Below, in pieces: positions 1 through 7,012 of a stretch of DNA of 17,332 nucleotides. The first letter of the stretch is position 1; each line of letters starts with the position of its first letter. The notes under the pieces are model-generated. The model made no database searches. It was not told where the DNA came from and worked only from the letters and a program-made list of their open reading frames with translations. The translations under genes and the position numbers were made by a program. Location: contig PNND01000011.1 of assembly GCA_013824045.1 (NCBI GenBank), forward strand, positions 1 to 17,332, read 5' to 3'. This DNA is from Rhodobacter sp. (GTDB lineage: Bacteria > Pseudomonadota > Alphaproteobacteria > Rhodobacterales > Rhodobacteraceae).

Positions 1-734
1 ATGGGGCCCGGTTTCAATGTGAACGCCGTTTTCCAGAAAGATGTCAGCCGCACGCAGGATGTCTTCGCGGGTGTCAGTGGCATAGGTGACGTGGTGCAGG
101 CGGGCGTGTCCGCCGGAATGATCTTCGGTGCAGGCCAGATCATAGGTCTTGTTGTTGACGGTGAACCAACAGCCGCCGGTGCGGCCATTGTCCAACTGGA
201 TCATCTCGGTCACGCGGGACCCAAGGCAGGATTCCATAAAGCGGCGGAATTCGGCAACGTCGGCGGCCAGAAGGTTCAGATGGTCAATCCGGCGGGGGGC
301 GGCCCCTTGGGCGGTATAGCGGCTGGCCATGTTCTTCAGCGCGGGGCGGTCAGCATCCCCCGGCCTGTAGCGGACTGCGTCCCAATAGATTTAAAGACAT
401 GGCCAAAGGGGTCTTCAAACCGGAACGCCCGCCCATGGCCAAGATCCCCCTCAACCCAACCATGTGTCTTGAACCCTGATGCTTCTATCATCGCCACCTG
501 ATCGGCCAAAGCTTGGGCAGATGCCGCGCGATAGCCGATATGGCCGACACCGGTGGTGTGGTGGCGGGTCAGTTTCAGGCTATGGAATTCATAGTCATCC
601 CAGGCGCGCAGATAGGCGCTAGTTTCGTCTTGCCCTGAGAGTTTCAGCCCATAGACGCGGGTGAAGAAATCAAGGCTTTCGTCAAAGCGGTCGGTGTAGA
701 TCTCGACATGCCCCAGATGTGCGATGTTGCCCAT
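1..734 (-). pseudogene. Type I (VOC-fold) extradiol ring-cleavage dioxygenase, frameshifted and cut by the window edge
   Basis: The leftward reading frame starts at ATG 734, sharing one base with the TGA of the galB-like gene (TGATG), so the two are probably translationally coupled. The first VOC domain (HLGHVEIYTD near the N-terminus, RFEDPFGHVF near residue 113) runs to about 393. There one base is missing. Reading on in frame gives about 19 unrelated residues and a stop at 336. Shifting frame at about 388-392 restores an open frame to position 1 that continues as IYWD, then a second VOC domain with IDHLNL and LHHVTY. Those two His are the positions expected for iron ligands. The third ligand (Glu) would lie beyond the window. 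A G lost from a GAA codon would restore the usual GHVFEIYWD. It is either a true pseudogene or a sequencing/assembly error; the clean second domain means any mutation is recent. The family resembles catechol/homoprotocatechuate 2,3-dioxygenases; the substrate is unknown. Confidence 0.82.
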
Positions 735-1480
735 CACAGTTCATCCACGGTGCGCGGGAACATTGACTGGAAGCCTTCGGCATAAAGCGCCTGCCGCCCG
801 CCAGACATGCCGCCCGAATTGCGCTGAAAGTGGTTGGCGCGGTTCTGGGCGACGCGGGTGTAGAACTCCCACAGATGTTCTTGGCCTTCCATGCATTCGA
901 TGGCTGCGCGCTTGCGGTCCCACACGGGCGTGATGTCCAGAAAGACATCCGGCTTCCAGCCCATCTGTTCGGTCTGGTGGGGTTCAAACAGGTAAAGCTG
1001 TGGGGCGCCCAGCACCTTTTGCCCCGGATTATGGCCCCAAGCCTGTGCGATCATGCGGACCTCAAGCGCCACTTGTGTCGTGTACATGTGGTCGGTGTTG
1101 TAGGGGTCAAAGGCGCTGTGGCTCATCATGAAGGCGGGTTGCACGTCGCGGATGATGTCCACCAGACGCATCTTGTCGGCATCGGACAGGCGCAGGGGAT
1201 AATCGCCCAGATCAAAGCAGATCAGGTCATGCACACCAAGCGCCTTGGCAGCGGCCTCGGCCTCGGCCCGCCGCGCGGCCTTGACCACATCCAGCGTCAT
1301 GCCGGGTTTTTTCCACAGTTTGGCGCTTTCGCCACGTTCACCAAAGGACAGGCAGACGACGGTCACACGGTAGCCCATCGCTGCATGCAGCGCGATGGCC
1401 CCACCGCAACGCCAGACGAAATCGGCAGCATGGGCCGAAATGATGAGTGCGGTTTTTGGGGCGGTTCCGGCGGCGGTCAT
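734..1480 (-). CDS. galB: PIG-L family hydrolase-fold protein, likely 4-oxalomesaconate hydratase (GalB type)
   Basis: This 248-residue protein belongs to the PIG-L (LmbE-like) zinc-dependent family. The AHxxD metal motif is seen as A16-H17-A-A-D20, and the second metal segment as H121 with D125 to H131. The stretches HAADFVWRCGGAIALH, SFGERGESAKLWKKPG and FEPHQTEQMGW closely match my recollection of GalB of Pseudomonas putida. GalB hydrates 4-oxalomesaconate to 4-carboxy-4-hydroxy-2-oxoadipate in gallate and protocatechuate 4,5-cleavage catabolism. I chose ATG 1480: a GAGGGA ribosome site lies about 7 bases upstream and homology begins right after it. A longer frame to 1561 only adds unconserved residues over the promoter region. 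It overlaps the downstream extradiol dioxygenase. The role fits LigA/LigB ring cleavage elsewhere in the window. The main alternative is another PIG-L deacetylase, which I think less likely. Confidence 0.82.
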   Translation of the reverse strand: MTAAGTAPKTALIISAHAADFVWRCGGAIALHAAMGYRVTVVCLSFGERGESAKLWKKPGMTLDVVKAARRAEAEAAAKALGVHDLICFDLGDYPLRLSDADKMRLVDIIRDVQPAFMMSHSAFDPYNTDHMYTTQVALEVRMIAQAWGHNPGQKVLGAPQLYLFEPHQTEQMGWKPDVFLDITPVWDRKRAAIECMEGQEHLWEFYTRVAQNRANHFQRNSGGMSGGRQALYAEGFQSMFPRTVDEL

Positions 1481-1537
1481 GGCAGAGTCCCTCACTGATT
1501 GGTGCAGATGTGATGCGCCGGGCGCGGTGCTCTGCCA
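1480..1537 (-). repeat. 8-bp inverted repeat in the galB-like 5' leader
   Basis: Perfect arms TGGCAGAG (1480-1487) and CTCTGCCA (1530-1537) lie 42 bp apart. On the leftward transcript the 3' arm sits between the ribosome site and the ATG and includes the first base of the start codon. It could pair with the 5' arm and affect initiation. The loop also holds a smaller GC-rich hairpin near 1516-1525. No function is proven. Confidence 0.3.
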
Positions 1538-1559
1538 ATTCGGAACTCTGGCGATTGGC

Positions 1560-1574
1560 ATAAATTTTAGCTAT
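1560..1574. promoter_or_regulatory. Candidate LysR-type operator (ATA-N9-TAT, T-N11-A)
   Basis: The 160-bp gap between the galB-like gene (leftward) and the dehydrogenase-lysR pair (rightward) has an AT-rich patch containing ATA at 1560-1562 and TAT at 1572-1574. This gives a T-N11-A arrangement of the kind bound by LysR-type regulators. A LysR gene is second in the rightward operon, and divergent control is typical of the family. The motif is short and degenerate, so this is a placement guess. Confidence 0.3.
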
Positions 1575-1640
1575 AGAAGCTTGTGTGGTGCGTGGTGCTT
1601 CCGCAGGTTTGCAGCATTTGGCGCGACAGGGGGACAGGGC

Positions 1641-2501
1641 ATGCGGGACATATTTTTTGTTGGATTTGGGGAAGCAGCACAGGCGCTTGCCAAGGGCCTG
1701 CAGCCCGCAGACTTGCGCATCTCTGCCTATGATCTGAAGCTAGACAACGCTGCGGATGGCGGCCCTTGCCTGCAGGCTATGTCACAGTTGGATACCGCGC
1801 CCTGTGCGCTTGGAGACTTGGGGCAGTCACAGGTTGTGATCTGCCTTGTCACCGCCGATCAGGCGCTGGTTGCTGCGCGGGCTGCTGCGCCGCATCTGGC
1901 ACCGGGGGCTTTGTGGTTTGACGGCAACTCCTGCTCTCCGGGGACCAAGCAGGAGGCGGCGGCGGTGATTGCGGCGGCGGGTGGGCGGTATGTCGATCTG
2001 GCCCTGATGGCCCCGGTTTATCCGCTTCTGCACCGCACGCCCATGCTCGCCTCGGGGCCGGACGCCGTAGCGGGCGTGGCAGCACTTGCCGCACTGGGGA
2101 TGCAGGTCAGCGTGGCGGGCGACCGGGTGGGGCAGGCGTCATCGATCAAGATGCTGCGGTCAGTGATCATCAAGGGGCTGGAGGCGCTGACGGCGGAATC
2201 CTTTCTGGCCGCACGGGCGGCGGGAGTTGAAGACGCGGTGATCGCGTCATTGCAGGCATCGGATCCGGGCATCGACTGGGCGCGGCGCGGGGCCTATAAT
2301 CTGGAGCGGATGTTGGTGCATGGAGCGCGGCGGGCGGCAGAAATGCAAGAGGTGGCAACGACCTTGCGGGAACTGGGACTGCCCGACCGGATGGCTCAGG
2401 CCACGGTGGCTTGGCAGGCGGAGCTTGCCGCGCTGACATTGAATCCCGGGCCAGAGGACCTTGCGGCGCGGGCTGACGTGATCCTGCGCGCCTTGGGATG
2501 A
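1641..2501 (+). CDS. NAD(P)-dependent beta-hydroxyacid dehydrogenase-like protein with DUF1932-type C-terminus
   Basis: This 286-residue protein has an N-terminal Rossmann motif (G8-F-G10-E-A-A). An acidic residue (D31) ends the second strand, which usually means NAD rather than NADP. The C-terminal half resembles the 6-phosphogluconate/3-hydroxyisobutyrate dehydrogenase superfamily, with the likely catalytic lysine in SSIKMLRS (K170). The DUF1932 group is related to these dehydrogenases, but most members have no assigned substrate. ATG 1641 is chosen because the Rossmann motif starts immediately after it; upstream in-frame starts run back into the divergent promoter and antisense to galB. 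It overlaps the lysR start by 4 bp (ATGA). The context suggests oxidation or reduction of an aromatic-catabolism intermediate. It is not a LigC-type (Gfo/Idh/MocA) enzyme. Confidence 0.75.
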   Translation: MRDIFFVGFGEAAQALAKGLQPADLRISAYDLKLDNAADGGPCLQAMSQLDTAPCALGDLGQSQVVICLVTADQALVAARAAAPHLAPGALWFDGNSCSPGTKQEAAAVIAAAGGRYVDLALMAPVYPLLHRTPMLASGPDAVAGVAALAALGMQVSVAGDRVGQASSIKMLRSVIIKGLEALTAESFLAARAAGVEDAVIASLQASDPGIDWARRGAYNLERMLVHGARRAAEMQEVATTLRELGLPDRMAQATVAWQAELAALTLNPGPEDLAARADVILRALG

Positions 2502-3655
2502 AGATCAGCCTGCGCCATTTGCGGATCGTGCTGGCGGTGGAAGAGACGCGGTCAGTCACGCAAGGTGCAGCTCTTTGCCATGTGTCGCAGCCCGCCGTTT
2601 CGGCGGCTTTGACGCAGATCGAAGCGGCGCTTGGCACCCCGATCTTTGAACGGGGGCGCGGCGGATTGATCCTAACCCCGGCAGGACAAGCGGTGGCCCT
2701 GCGCCTGCGTCGGGCGCTGGCTTTGCTGGACCCGGGTCTGGCCGCCCTTGCGCCCCGCCTGACGCGCACGGCAACGGTTGCCCAGTTGAACGCATTGATC
2801 GCTGTCACCGAATGCGAAAGCTTTTCTGCCGCCGCGCGCCGCCTGAATATCGCCCAGCCCACAGTGCACCGCGCCATCAGCCAATTGGAAGGTGAGGTTG
2901 GCCAGCCCCTGTTCGACCGCACGTCGCATGGGGTGATCCCCATCCGCGCCGTGCGGCATCTGGCAATGGCCGCCCGTCTGGCCTTTGCCGAGGTGGATCA
3001 GGCCGAGGCCGATGTCGGCGCACTTGCCGGGCGCGAGGTGGGGCGGGTGGTCATCGGGGCCATGCCGCTTGCGCGGGCGGCGCTGTTGGGTCCGGCAATC
3101 TCGCTGTTCCGCAAGGCGTGGAGAACCCTTCCAGTTCGGGTGATCGACGGGCCCTACGGCGAACTGGTGCTGGCCCTGCGGCGGGGCGAAGTGGATGTGC
3201 TGGTGGGGGCGCTGCGCCCTGCCGTTGCCGAGCTGACCCAAGAGGTGCTGTTTCAGGACAAAATGGCCATCGTCGCGCGGCCCGGCCATCCCTTGGCCAC
3301 GAAGAACGCGGGGCCCGCCGAGATGGCTGCCTTTCCATGGGTTGTGGCCGCCGAGGGCACACCCGCCCGCGACCATTTTGCGGCGATGTTCCAAACGGCG
3401 GGGCTGCCCGTTCCGGAAAGTCTGGTTGAAACCGGATCCATGGGGCTGCTCAGCGATCTGGTGGGTGCGTCAGATCACCTTGGCTTTATCTCGGCCCGGC
3501 AGGTTGCGCGTGACGTTGCGCGCGGCACACTTTTGCGGTTTCCGTTTCAGCCGGAGGGGACGCTGCGCCCGATCGGGCTGACCACCCGTGCAGCATGGCA
3601 CCCCACAACGGCCCAGGCCGACATGCTGGCCGCCCTGCGCGCAGCCGCCGTCTAG
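2498..3655 (+). CDS. LysR-family transcriptional regulator with two tandem N-terminal helix-turn-helix domains
   Basis: At 385 residues it is about 80 longer than a usual LysR regulator (about 300). The excess is a second LysR-type winged helix. Domain 1 covers about 3-62 (LRHLRIVLAVEETRSVTQGA, VSQPAVSAALTQIE, PIFERGRGGLILTPAG). Domain 2 covers about 95-150 (VAQLNALIAVTECESFSAAA, IAQPTVHRAISQLE, PLFDRTSHGVIPI). A periplasmic-binding-protein-like effector domain follows from about 180 to the end (RVVIGAMPLARAALLGPAI). It is translationally coupled to the dehydrogenase and converges on marR, with the two stop codons overlapping at a CTAG. It probably controls its own operon and the divergent galB-like operon; the effector is likely an aromatic acid or ring-cleavage product. 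The regulon assignment is inference. Confidence 0.88.
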   Translation: MKISLRHLRIVLAVEETRSVTQGAALCHVSQPAVSAALTQIEAALGTPIFERGRGGLILTPAGQAVALRLRRALALLDPGLAALAPRLTRTATVAQLNALIAVTECESFSAAARRLNIAQPTVHRAISQLEGEVGQPLFDRTSHGVIPIRAVRHLAMAARLAFAEVDQAEADVGALAGREVGRVVIGAMPLARAALLGPAISLFRKAWRTLPVRVIDGPYGELVLALRRGEVDVLVGALRPAVAELTQEVLFQDKMAIVARPGHPLATKNAGPAEMAAFPWVVAAEGTPARDHFAAMFQTAGLPVPESLVETGSMGLLSDLVGASDHLGFISARQVARDVARGTLLRFPFQPEGTLRPIGLTTRAAWHPTTAQADMLAALRAAAV

Positions 3656-4119
3656 AGCGCAACGTCCTTGCGAAACTTTTGCAGAATGCGCTGCAACTCG
3701 GCGCGTTCCTCGTCCGTCAGGCAAGCGAACAAGCGCCGTTCGTGTTCTATTGCGCTCGCCTTTGCGACGGCGGCCAACTGTTTGCCCGCCGTGGTCGGCA
3801 TCAGCGCATGACGTCGGCGATCTTGTGCCACTGGTGCGCGGACGATCAGATTGCGGCCTGCCAGTTCGTCAATGATGGTCACAAGGTTTGATCGTTCGAT
3901 CTGCAGGGCATCGGCCAGCTGTGTCTGTGTCAGGCCCGGCTCTCCCACGATGATCGACAATGCCGAAAAGGACACCGCCCGCAGGTCATATTCGGCCAGC
4001 GTCTTGGCGAAATCGGCCTGAACGATGGACAGGGCGCGCTTCATCGCATAGCCGATGAATGTAGACAGATGGCGATCCGGCTCGGCCTCTTGCTCTGGTA
4101 CCTGAGCGAAATCTTCCAT
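3652..4119 (-). CDS. MarR-family transcriptional regulator
   Basis: This 155-residue protein has the MarR layout: N-terminal dimerisation helices, then a winged helix at about 63-115 (LTQTQLADALQIERSNLVTI, followed by the DRRRHALMPTTAGKQL wing), then a C-terminal helix. MarR proteins of this size often repress hydroxycinnamate genes and release DNA on binding the CoA thioester, as FerC does in Sphingobium. Its place after the SDR and CoA-ligase genes fits such a role. It starts at ATG 4119, 125 bp beyond the SDR stop, so it may have its own promoter as well as read-through. It converges on lysR, with a 4-bp overlap. Regulation of the divergent fcs/crotonase promoter region is inferred from context only. 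Confidence 0.85.
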   Translation of the reverse strand: MEDFAQVPEQEAEPDRHLSTFIGYAMKRALSIVQADFAKTLAEYDLRAVSFSALSIIVGEPGLTQTQLADALQIERSNLVTIIDELAGRNLIVRAPVAQDRRRHALMPTTAGKQLAAVAKASAIEHERRLFACLTDEERAELQRILQKFRKDVAL

Positions 4120-4209
4120 TGTCCGGCCCTTTCCCGATTGGGGAAGTCATTGCAGCGCATAGCCGCAAGAATACCCTGATCAGAAAGATATTCTACACCA
4201 ATATTAGCT

Positions 4210-4221
4210 GATACCATTATC
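4210..4221. promoter_or_regulatory. Small dyad upstream of marR, possible operator
   Basis: GATA at 4210-4213 and TATC at 4218-4221 form a short dyad in the AT-rich part of the 125-bp gap upstream of marR (4120-4244). A second weak dyad, TATT/AATA, lies next to it at about 4190-4204. They could be an autoregulatory site for MarR. Arms this short are expected by chance in AT-rich DNA. The gap holds no gene. Confidence 0.2.
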
Positions 4222-4244
4222 GAGTGGCATTCTGCGCCGATGGC

Positions 4245-5006
4245 CTATTTCGGCGGCAGGCGTACGCCGCCGTCCAACCGGATGACCTCGCCGTTCAGAT
4301 AGCTGTTGGTCAGGCACATCAGGACCAGATCGGCAAATTCTGCGGGATCGCCGAGACGGCTTGGGAATGCGACCTGTGCGGCAATGCCCTGTTGCACCTC
4401 GGGTGGCAGCTCGGCCAGAAGCGGCGTCAGGAAGATACCGGGGGCTACCGTGTTCACCCGGATGCCAAAGCGCGCGAGTTCTCGCGCGGCTGGCAATGCC
4501 AAGGCCACGATGCCGCCTTTGGATGCCGCATAGGCCGCCTGCCCGATCTGGCCGTCAAAGGCCGCAACGGAGGCTGTGTTCACGATCGCCCCGCGAGCGC
4601 CGTCATGATCGGGTGCATTGCCCTGCATCCTTGCTGCGGCTAGACGCAGCATGTTGAAGGTGCCAATCAGATTGACGCGGACGGTTTTTTCGAACGCATC
4701 CAGCGCCATTGGCCCCTCGCGCCCGACAATCCGGGCTGCCCCGCCGATGCCGGCACAGTTCACCAGTCCGCGCAGAGGCCCCATCGCGGCAATCGCGCCG
4801 TCCAGCGCCGCACCTGCGGCCTCGTTCGTCACATCAAGCGCCAGCGCATGGCCCCCGATGCTGGCCGCCACCCGTGCTGCACCGTCGGCGTTGCGGTCAA
4901 TCACCGTGACCCGCGCGCCGCGTGCGGCCAGCGCCAGCACAACGGCCTCACCCAGACCGGACCCGCCGCCCGTGACGGCAACATGCACGCCTGCGATGTC
5001 CATCAT
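4245..5006 (-). CDS. Short-chain dehydrogenase, likely 3-hydroxyacyl-CoA dehydrogenase (type II, HSD10-like)
   Basis: This 253-residue classical SDR has every expected element. The cofactor motif is TGGGSGLG (12-19), with D37 favouring NAD and D58 in LDVT. NCAG is at 83-86. The catalytic set is N112, S146, Y159 and K163 (YAASK). The PG-motif is near 189. The sequence style (IDRNADGAARVA, FEKTVRVNLIGTFNMLRLAA) resembles the 17-beta-HSD10/short-chain 3-hydroxyacyl-CoA dehydrogenase branch. Its ATG overlaps the stop of the CoA ligase (ATGA), so the two are co-translated. The predicted job is to oxidise the 3-hydroxy-3-arylpropanoyl-CoA made by the divergent crotonase to the 3-keto thioester. Activity on another alcohol cannot be excluded. 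Confidence 0.83.
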   Translation of the reverse strand: MMDIAGVHVAVTGGGSGLGEAVVLALAARGARVTVIDRNADGAARVAASIGGHALALDVTNEAAGAALDGAIAAMGPLRGLVNCAGIGGAARIVGREGPMALDAFEKTVRVNLIGTFNMLRLAAARMQGNAPDHDGARGAIVNTASVAAFDGQIGQAAYAASKGGIVALALPAARELARFGIRVNTVAPGIFLTPLLAELPPEVQQGIAAQVAFPSRLGDPAEFADLVLMCLTNSYLNGEVIRLDGGVRLPPK

Positions 5007-6844
5007 GTTCTTCCCTTCCAGTCAGCCAGAATAACCTTTGGCCCCCCGGACCAGAGCGAGGCTGCAAGATCGGCCCGCTCACGCAGGACCGCGCGCTGGT
5101 TGACCGAGCCTTTGTCAGTCACCTCGCCCAGATCAAAGCTGAGCGGTTCTTCCAGCACCCGGGCAGCCACTACGCGGGTTGCACTGCCGGTGGCCGTGCG
5201 GGCATGGGCAGACAGCCGCTCCGACAAGGCGGCCTGCACGGAGGGATGGGCAAGCGCATCCTCAGCCCCGCCTGCAAGTTCGCGCAGCGCGACCCAGTTC
5301 GGGACCAGAAGCGCGCGTAGGTCATTCCTTTCCTCGCCTGCGATTACCGCGTCTGAAATCAGGCCACCCATCGCATTGACCAAGGCCGCTCGCAGCGCAC
5401 CGACGGCAACCCATGTGCCCGTGGCCAGCTTGAAATTCTCGGCCAGCCGCCCGTCGAAGATGAAGCCTGCAGAAGGATCTCCTGGCACGGCGTAGCGCAG
5501 GGCATCGCCCAGTTTGTAAAAGCCTTCCTCATCAAAGGCCGCCGCCGTCAGCGCGGGGTTGCGCCAATAGCCGGGCGTGATCGACGGGCTTTTCAGCCGC
5601 GCCTCCAGCTTGCCCTCTTGCGGGACGAGCTTCAACGTGACGCCAAGGGCCGGCACACCGATATTGCCGGGGCGATCTTTCTTGTCGCTGTAGTACAGCG
5701 CGAAAGGCCCGGTTTCCGTGGCGCCCAGCCCCGACACGATCGGCACGCCCCCGGGCACCTTGCGCGCCGCAACCGCAGCAAGACGGTCCCAGACAGGCTG
5801 GCTCATGCCAGCGCCCGCATACATCAGCATCCTGAGGCGCGAGAAAAAGGTATTGGCCAGCGCTTCATCCGTTTCCATCGCGTCCAGCAGGAATTGATAG
5901 CCGACGGGCACGTTGAAATACCAGGTGGGCGCAATTTCTTGCAGGGTGCGGATGGTCTTGGCGATGTCACTCGGCGTCGGGCGGCCATCGTCGATGTAAT
6001 AGGTGCCGCCATGGTAGATGGCCATGTTGAACACCTTGTTGCCGCTGGCCGTGTGGTTCCAGGGTGCCCAGTCGACCAGCACGGGCGGTTCGTCCTTCAG
6101 AAAGGCGTAGGCTTCGGCGACCATAGCTTGATTGGAACACAGCATTCCATGGGTCTGAACCACCGCTTTCGGGCTTCCGGTCGTGCCTGACGTGAACAAG
6201 AACTTGGCCACGGTATCCGGGCCGACAGCGGCATGGGCAGCATCACTGGCGGCCGTCGGTGGCGTGGCAAGCAGTGCGTCATAAGACAGGGTCGTGCGAT
6301 GCGCACTGGCGCCCGTCTGGCTGACCAGCACCACATCGGCGGCCATGACCGCATCTATCGCAGGCAGGAACCTTGCGGCGTGATCCGCAAACACCATGCC
6401 CGGTGTCAGTTGTGCCACAACCTGAGACAGCTTGCCCCGGTCTTCGCCTGACAGGGCATAGGCGGGTGACAAAGCGGCAGAGGGGATGCCAACATGCTGC
6501 GCGCCCAATGCCATCAGCGCATGTGAAAGGCTGTTGCCAGACAGGATGAGCAAGGGCCGCTCAACCGACAGGCCCTGCTCTAGAAGTGCGGCCCCGATCG
6601 CGCGTATTGCCTTTGCGCCCTGACCGTAAGTGACGCGCACCCAGCCGCCATCTGCTCCGCGTTCGGCCATCCACAACCTGTCTGGATCAACCTGCGCCCA
6701 ATGCATAAAGCGCTCTGTGATGCAGCGGGGCCAGCCCTGTAGGCCGGCCATCTGACGGATCAGAATGCTCCCATCTGCGCGCTGTTCGCTGGAAAGTGGC
6801 ACGGCGCCATCGCCGGCTGCCTGTGTGAGATCACCTTGCATCAT
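5003..6844 (-). CDS. fcs: Feruloyl-CoA synthetase-like acyl-CoA ligase
   Basis: This 613-residue ANL-superfamily enzyme would convert a hydroxycinnamate, ATP and CoA to the CoA thioester. The P-loop is TSGTTGSPKAV (about 218-228). The A5 motif is GATETGP (374-380). A GD motif lies near 446, the hinge region is FDGRLAENFKLATGTWV (about 463-479), and the late lysine K578 is in EVTDKGS. The APWNHTASGN and NFKLATGTWVAVG stretches are characteristic of feruloyl-CoA synthetases, as is the length. I start at ATG 6844 (ATG 6841 is also possible) because a GGGGGGA ribosome site lies just upstream. The open frame to 6979 crosses the promoter region and adds 45 unrelated residues. It is divergent from the crotonase, with 168 bp between them. 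The exact substrate (ferulate, coumarate, caffeate or sinapate) cannot be read from sequence. Confidence 0.88.
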   Translation of the reverse strand: MMQGDLTQAAGDGAVPLSSEQRADGSILIRQMAGLQGWPRCITERFMHWAQVDPDRLWMAERGADGGWVRVTYGQGAKAIRAIGAALLEQGLSVERPLLILSGNSLSHALMALGAQHVGIPSAALSPAYALSGEDRGKLSQVVAQLTPGMVFADHAARFLPAIDAVMAADVVLVSQTGASAHRTTLSYDALLATPPTAASDAAHAAVGPDTVAKFLFTSGTTGSPKAVVQTHGMLCSNQAMVAEAYAFLKDEPPVLVDWAPWNHTASGNKVFNMAIYHGGTYYIDDGRPTPSDIAKTIRTLQEIAPTWYFNVPVGYQFLLDAMETDEALANTFFSRLRMLMYAGAGMSQPVWDRLAAVAARKVPGGVPIVSGLGATETGPFALYYSDKKDRPGNIGVPALGVTLKLVPQEGKLEARLKSPSITPGYWRNPALTAAAFDEEGFYKLGDALRYAVPGDPSAGFIFDGRLAENFKLATGTWVAVGALRAALVNAMGGLISDAVIAGEERNDLRALLVPNWVALRELAGGAEDALAHPSVQAALSERLSAHARTATGSATRVVAARVLEEPLSFDLGEVTDKGSVNQRAVLRERADLAASLWSGGPKVILADWKGRT

Positions 6845-6916
6845 TCCCCCCGACGACACCACTGCACCGCCTTGCGGGTGGCGGATAGTTATGACAAATA
6901 ACAATAGTCCCGAAGC

Positions 6917-6940
6917 GTAAACTCCGCAAGAGAGGTTTAC
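6917..6940. promoter_or_regulatory. Inverted repeat GTAAAC-N12-GTTTAC in the divergent fcs/crotonase promoter
   Basis: Perfect 6-bp arms lie at 6917-6922 and 6935-6940. The right arm covers most of the proposed -35 box of the rightward promoter (6936-6941), so a bound protein would block it. It is a candidate site for the MarR regulator encoded downstream of fcs. The spacing is wider than in most MarR operators, so the regulator could be another protein. Confidence 0.42.
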
Positions 6941-6964
6941 AGAATAATATTTATCTCGTATAAC
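6936..6964 (+). promoter_or_regulatory. Sigma-70-like promoter for the crotonase-amidohydrolase operon
   Basis: TTTACA (6936-6941), a 17-bp spacer, and TATAAC (6959-6964) each match the sigma-70 consensus at five of six positions with ideal spacing. They sit in the AT-rich part of the 168-bp divergent gap, about 50 bp before the gene start. A dyad TTAT-N5-ATAA (6951-6963) covers the -10 box and may be a second operator. I saw no equally good promoter for the leftward fcs gene. Confidence 0.55.
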
Positions 6965-7012
6965 TAATTTTGACCACACTTGTTGGGCGGCATACTACCA
7001 TGGGGGCGCAGA

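Noticed and set aside
1..501. Rightward open frame at the window start
   Set aside because: It is the complement of the two-domain extradiol dioxygenase, whose leftward frames carry the conserved motifs.
1481..1561. 27-residue N-terminal extension of the GalB-like protein
   Set aside because: It is unconserved and lies in the control region; ATG 1480 has a suitable ribosome site.
1395..1640. Upstream extension of the DUF1932-type dehydrogenase
   Set aside because: It runs antisense to the galB start and through the divergent promoter; the Rossmann motif begins right after ATG 1641.
6845..6979. 45-residue N-terminal extension of the feruloyl-CoA synthetase-like protein
   Set aside because: It would overlap the divergent promoter and its dyads, lacks similarity to the family, and a good ribosome site lies just before ATG 6844. 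The hydrophobic stretch in it is not convincing as a signal peptide for a cytosolic ligase.
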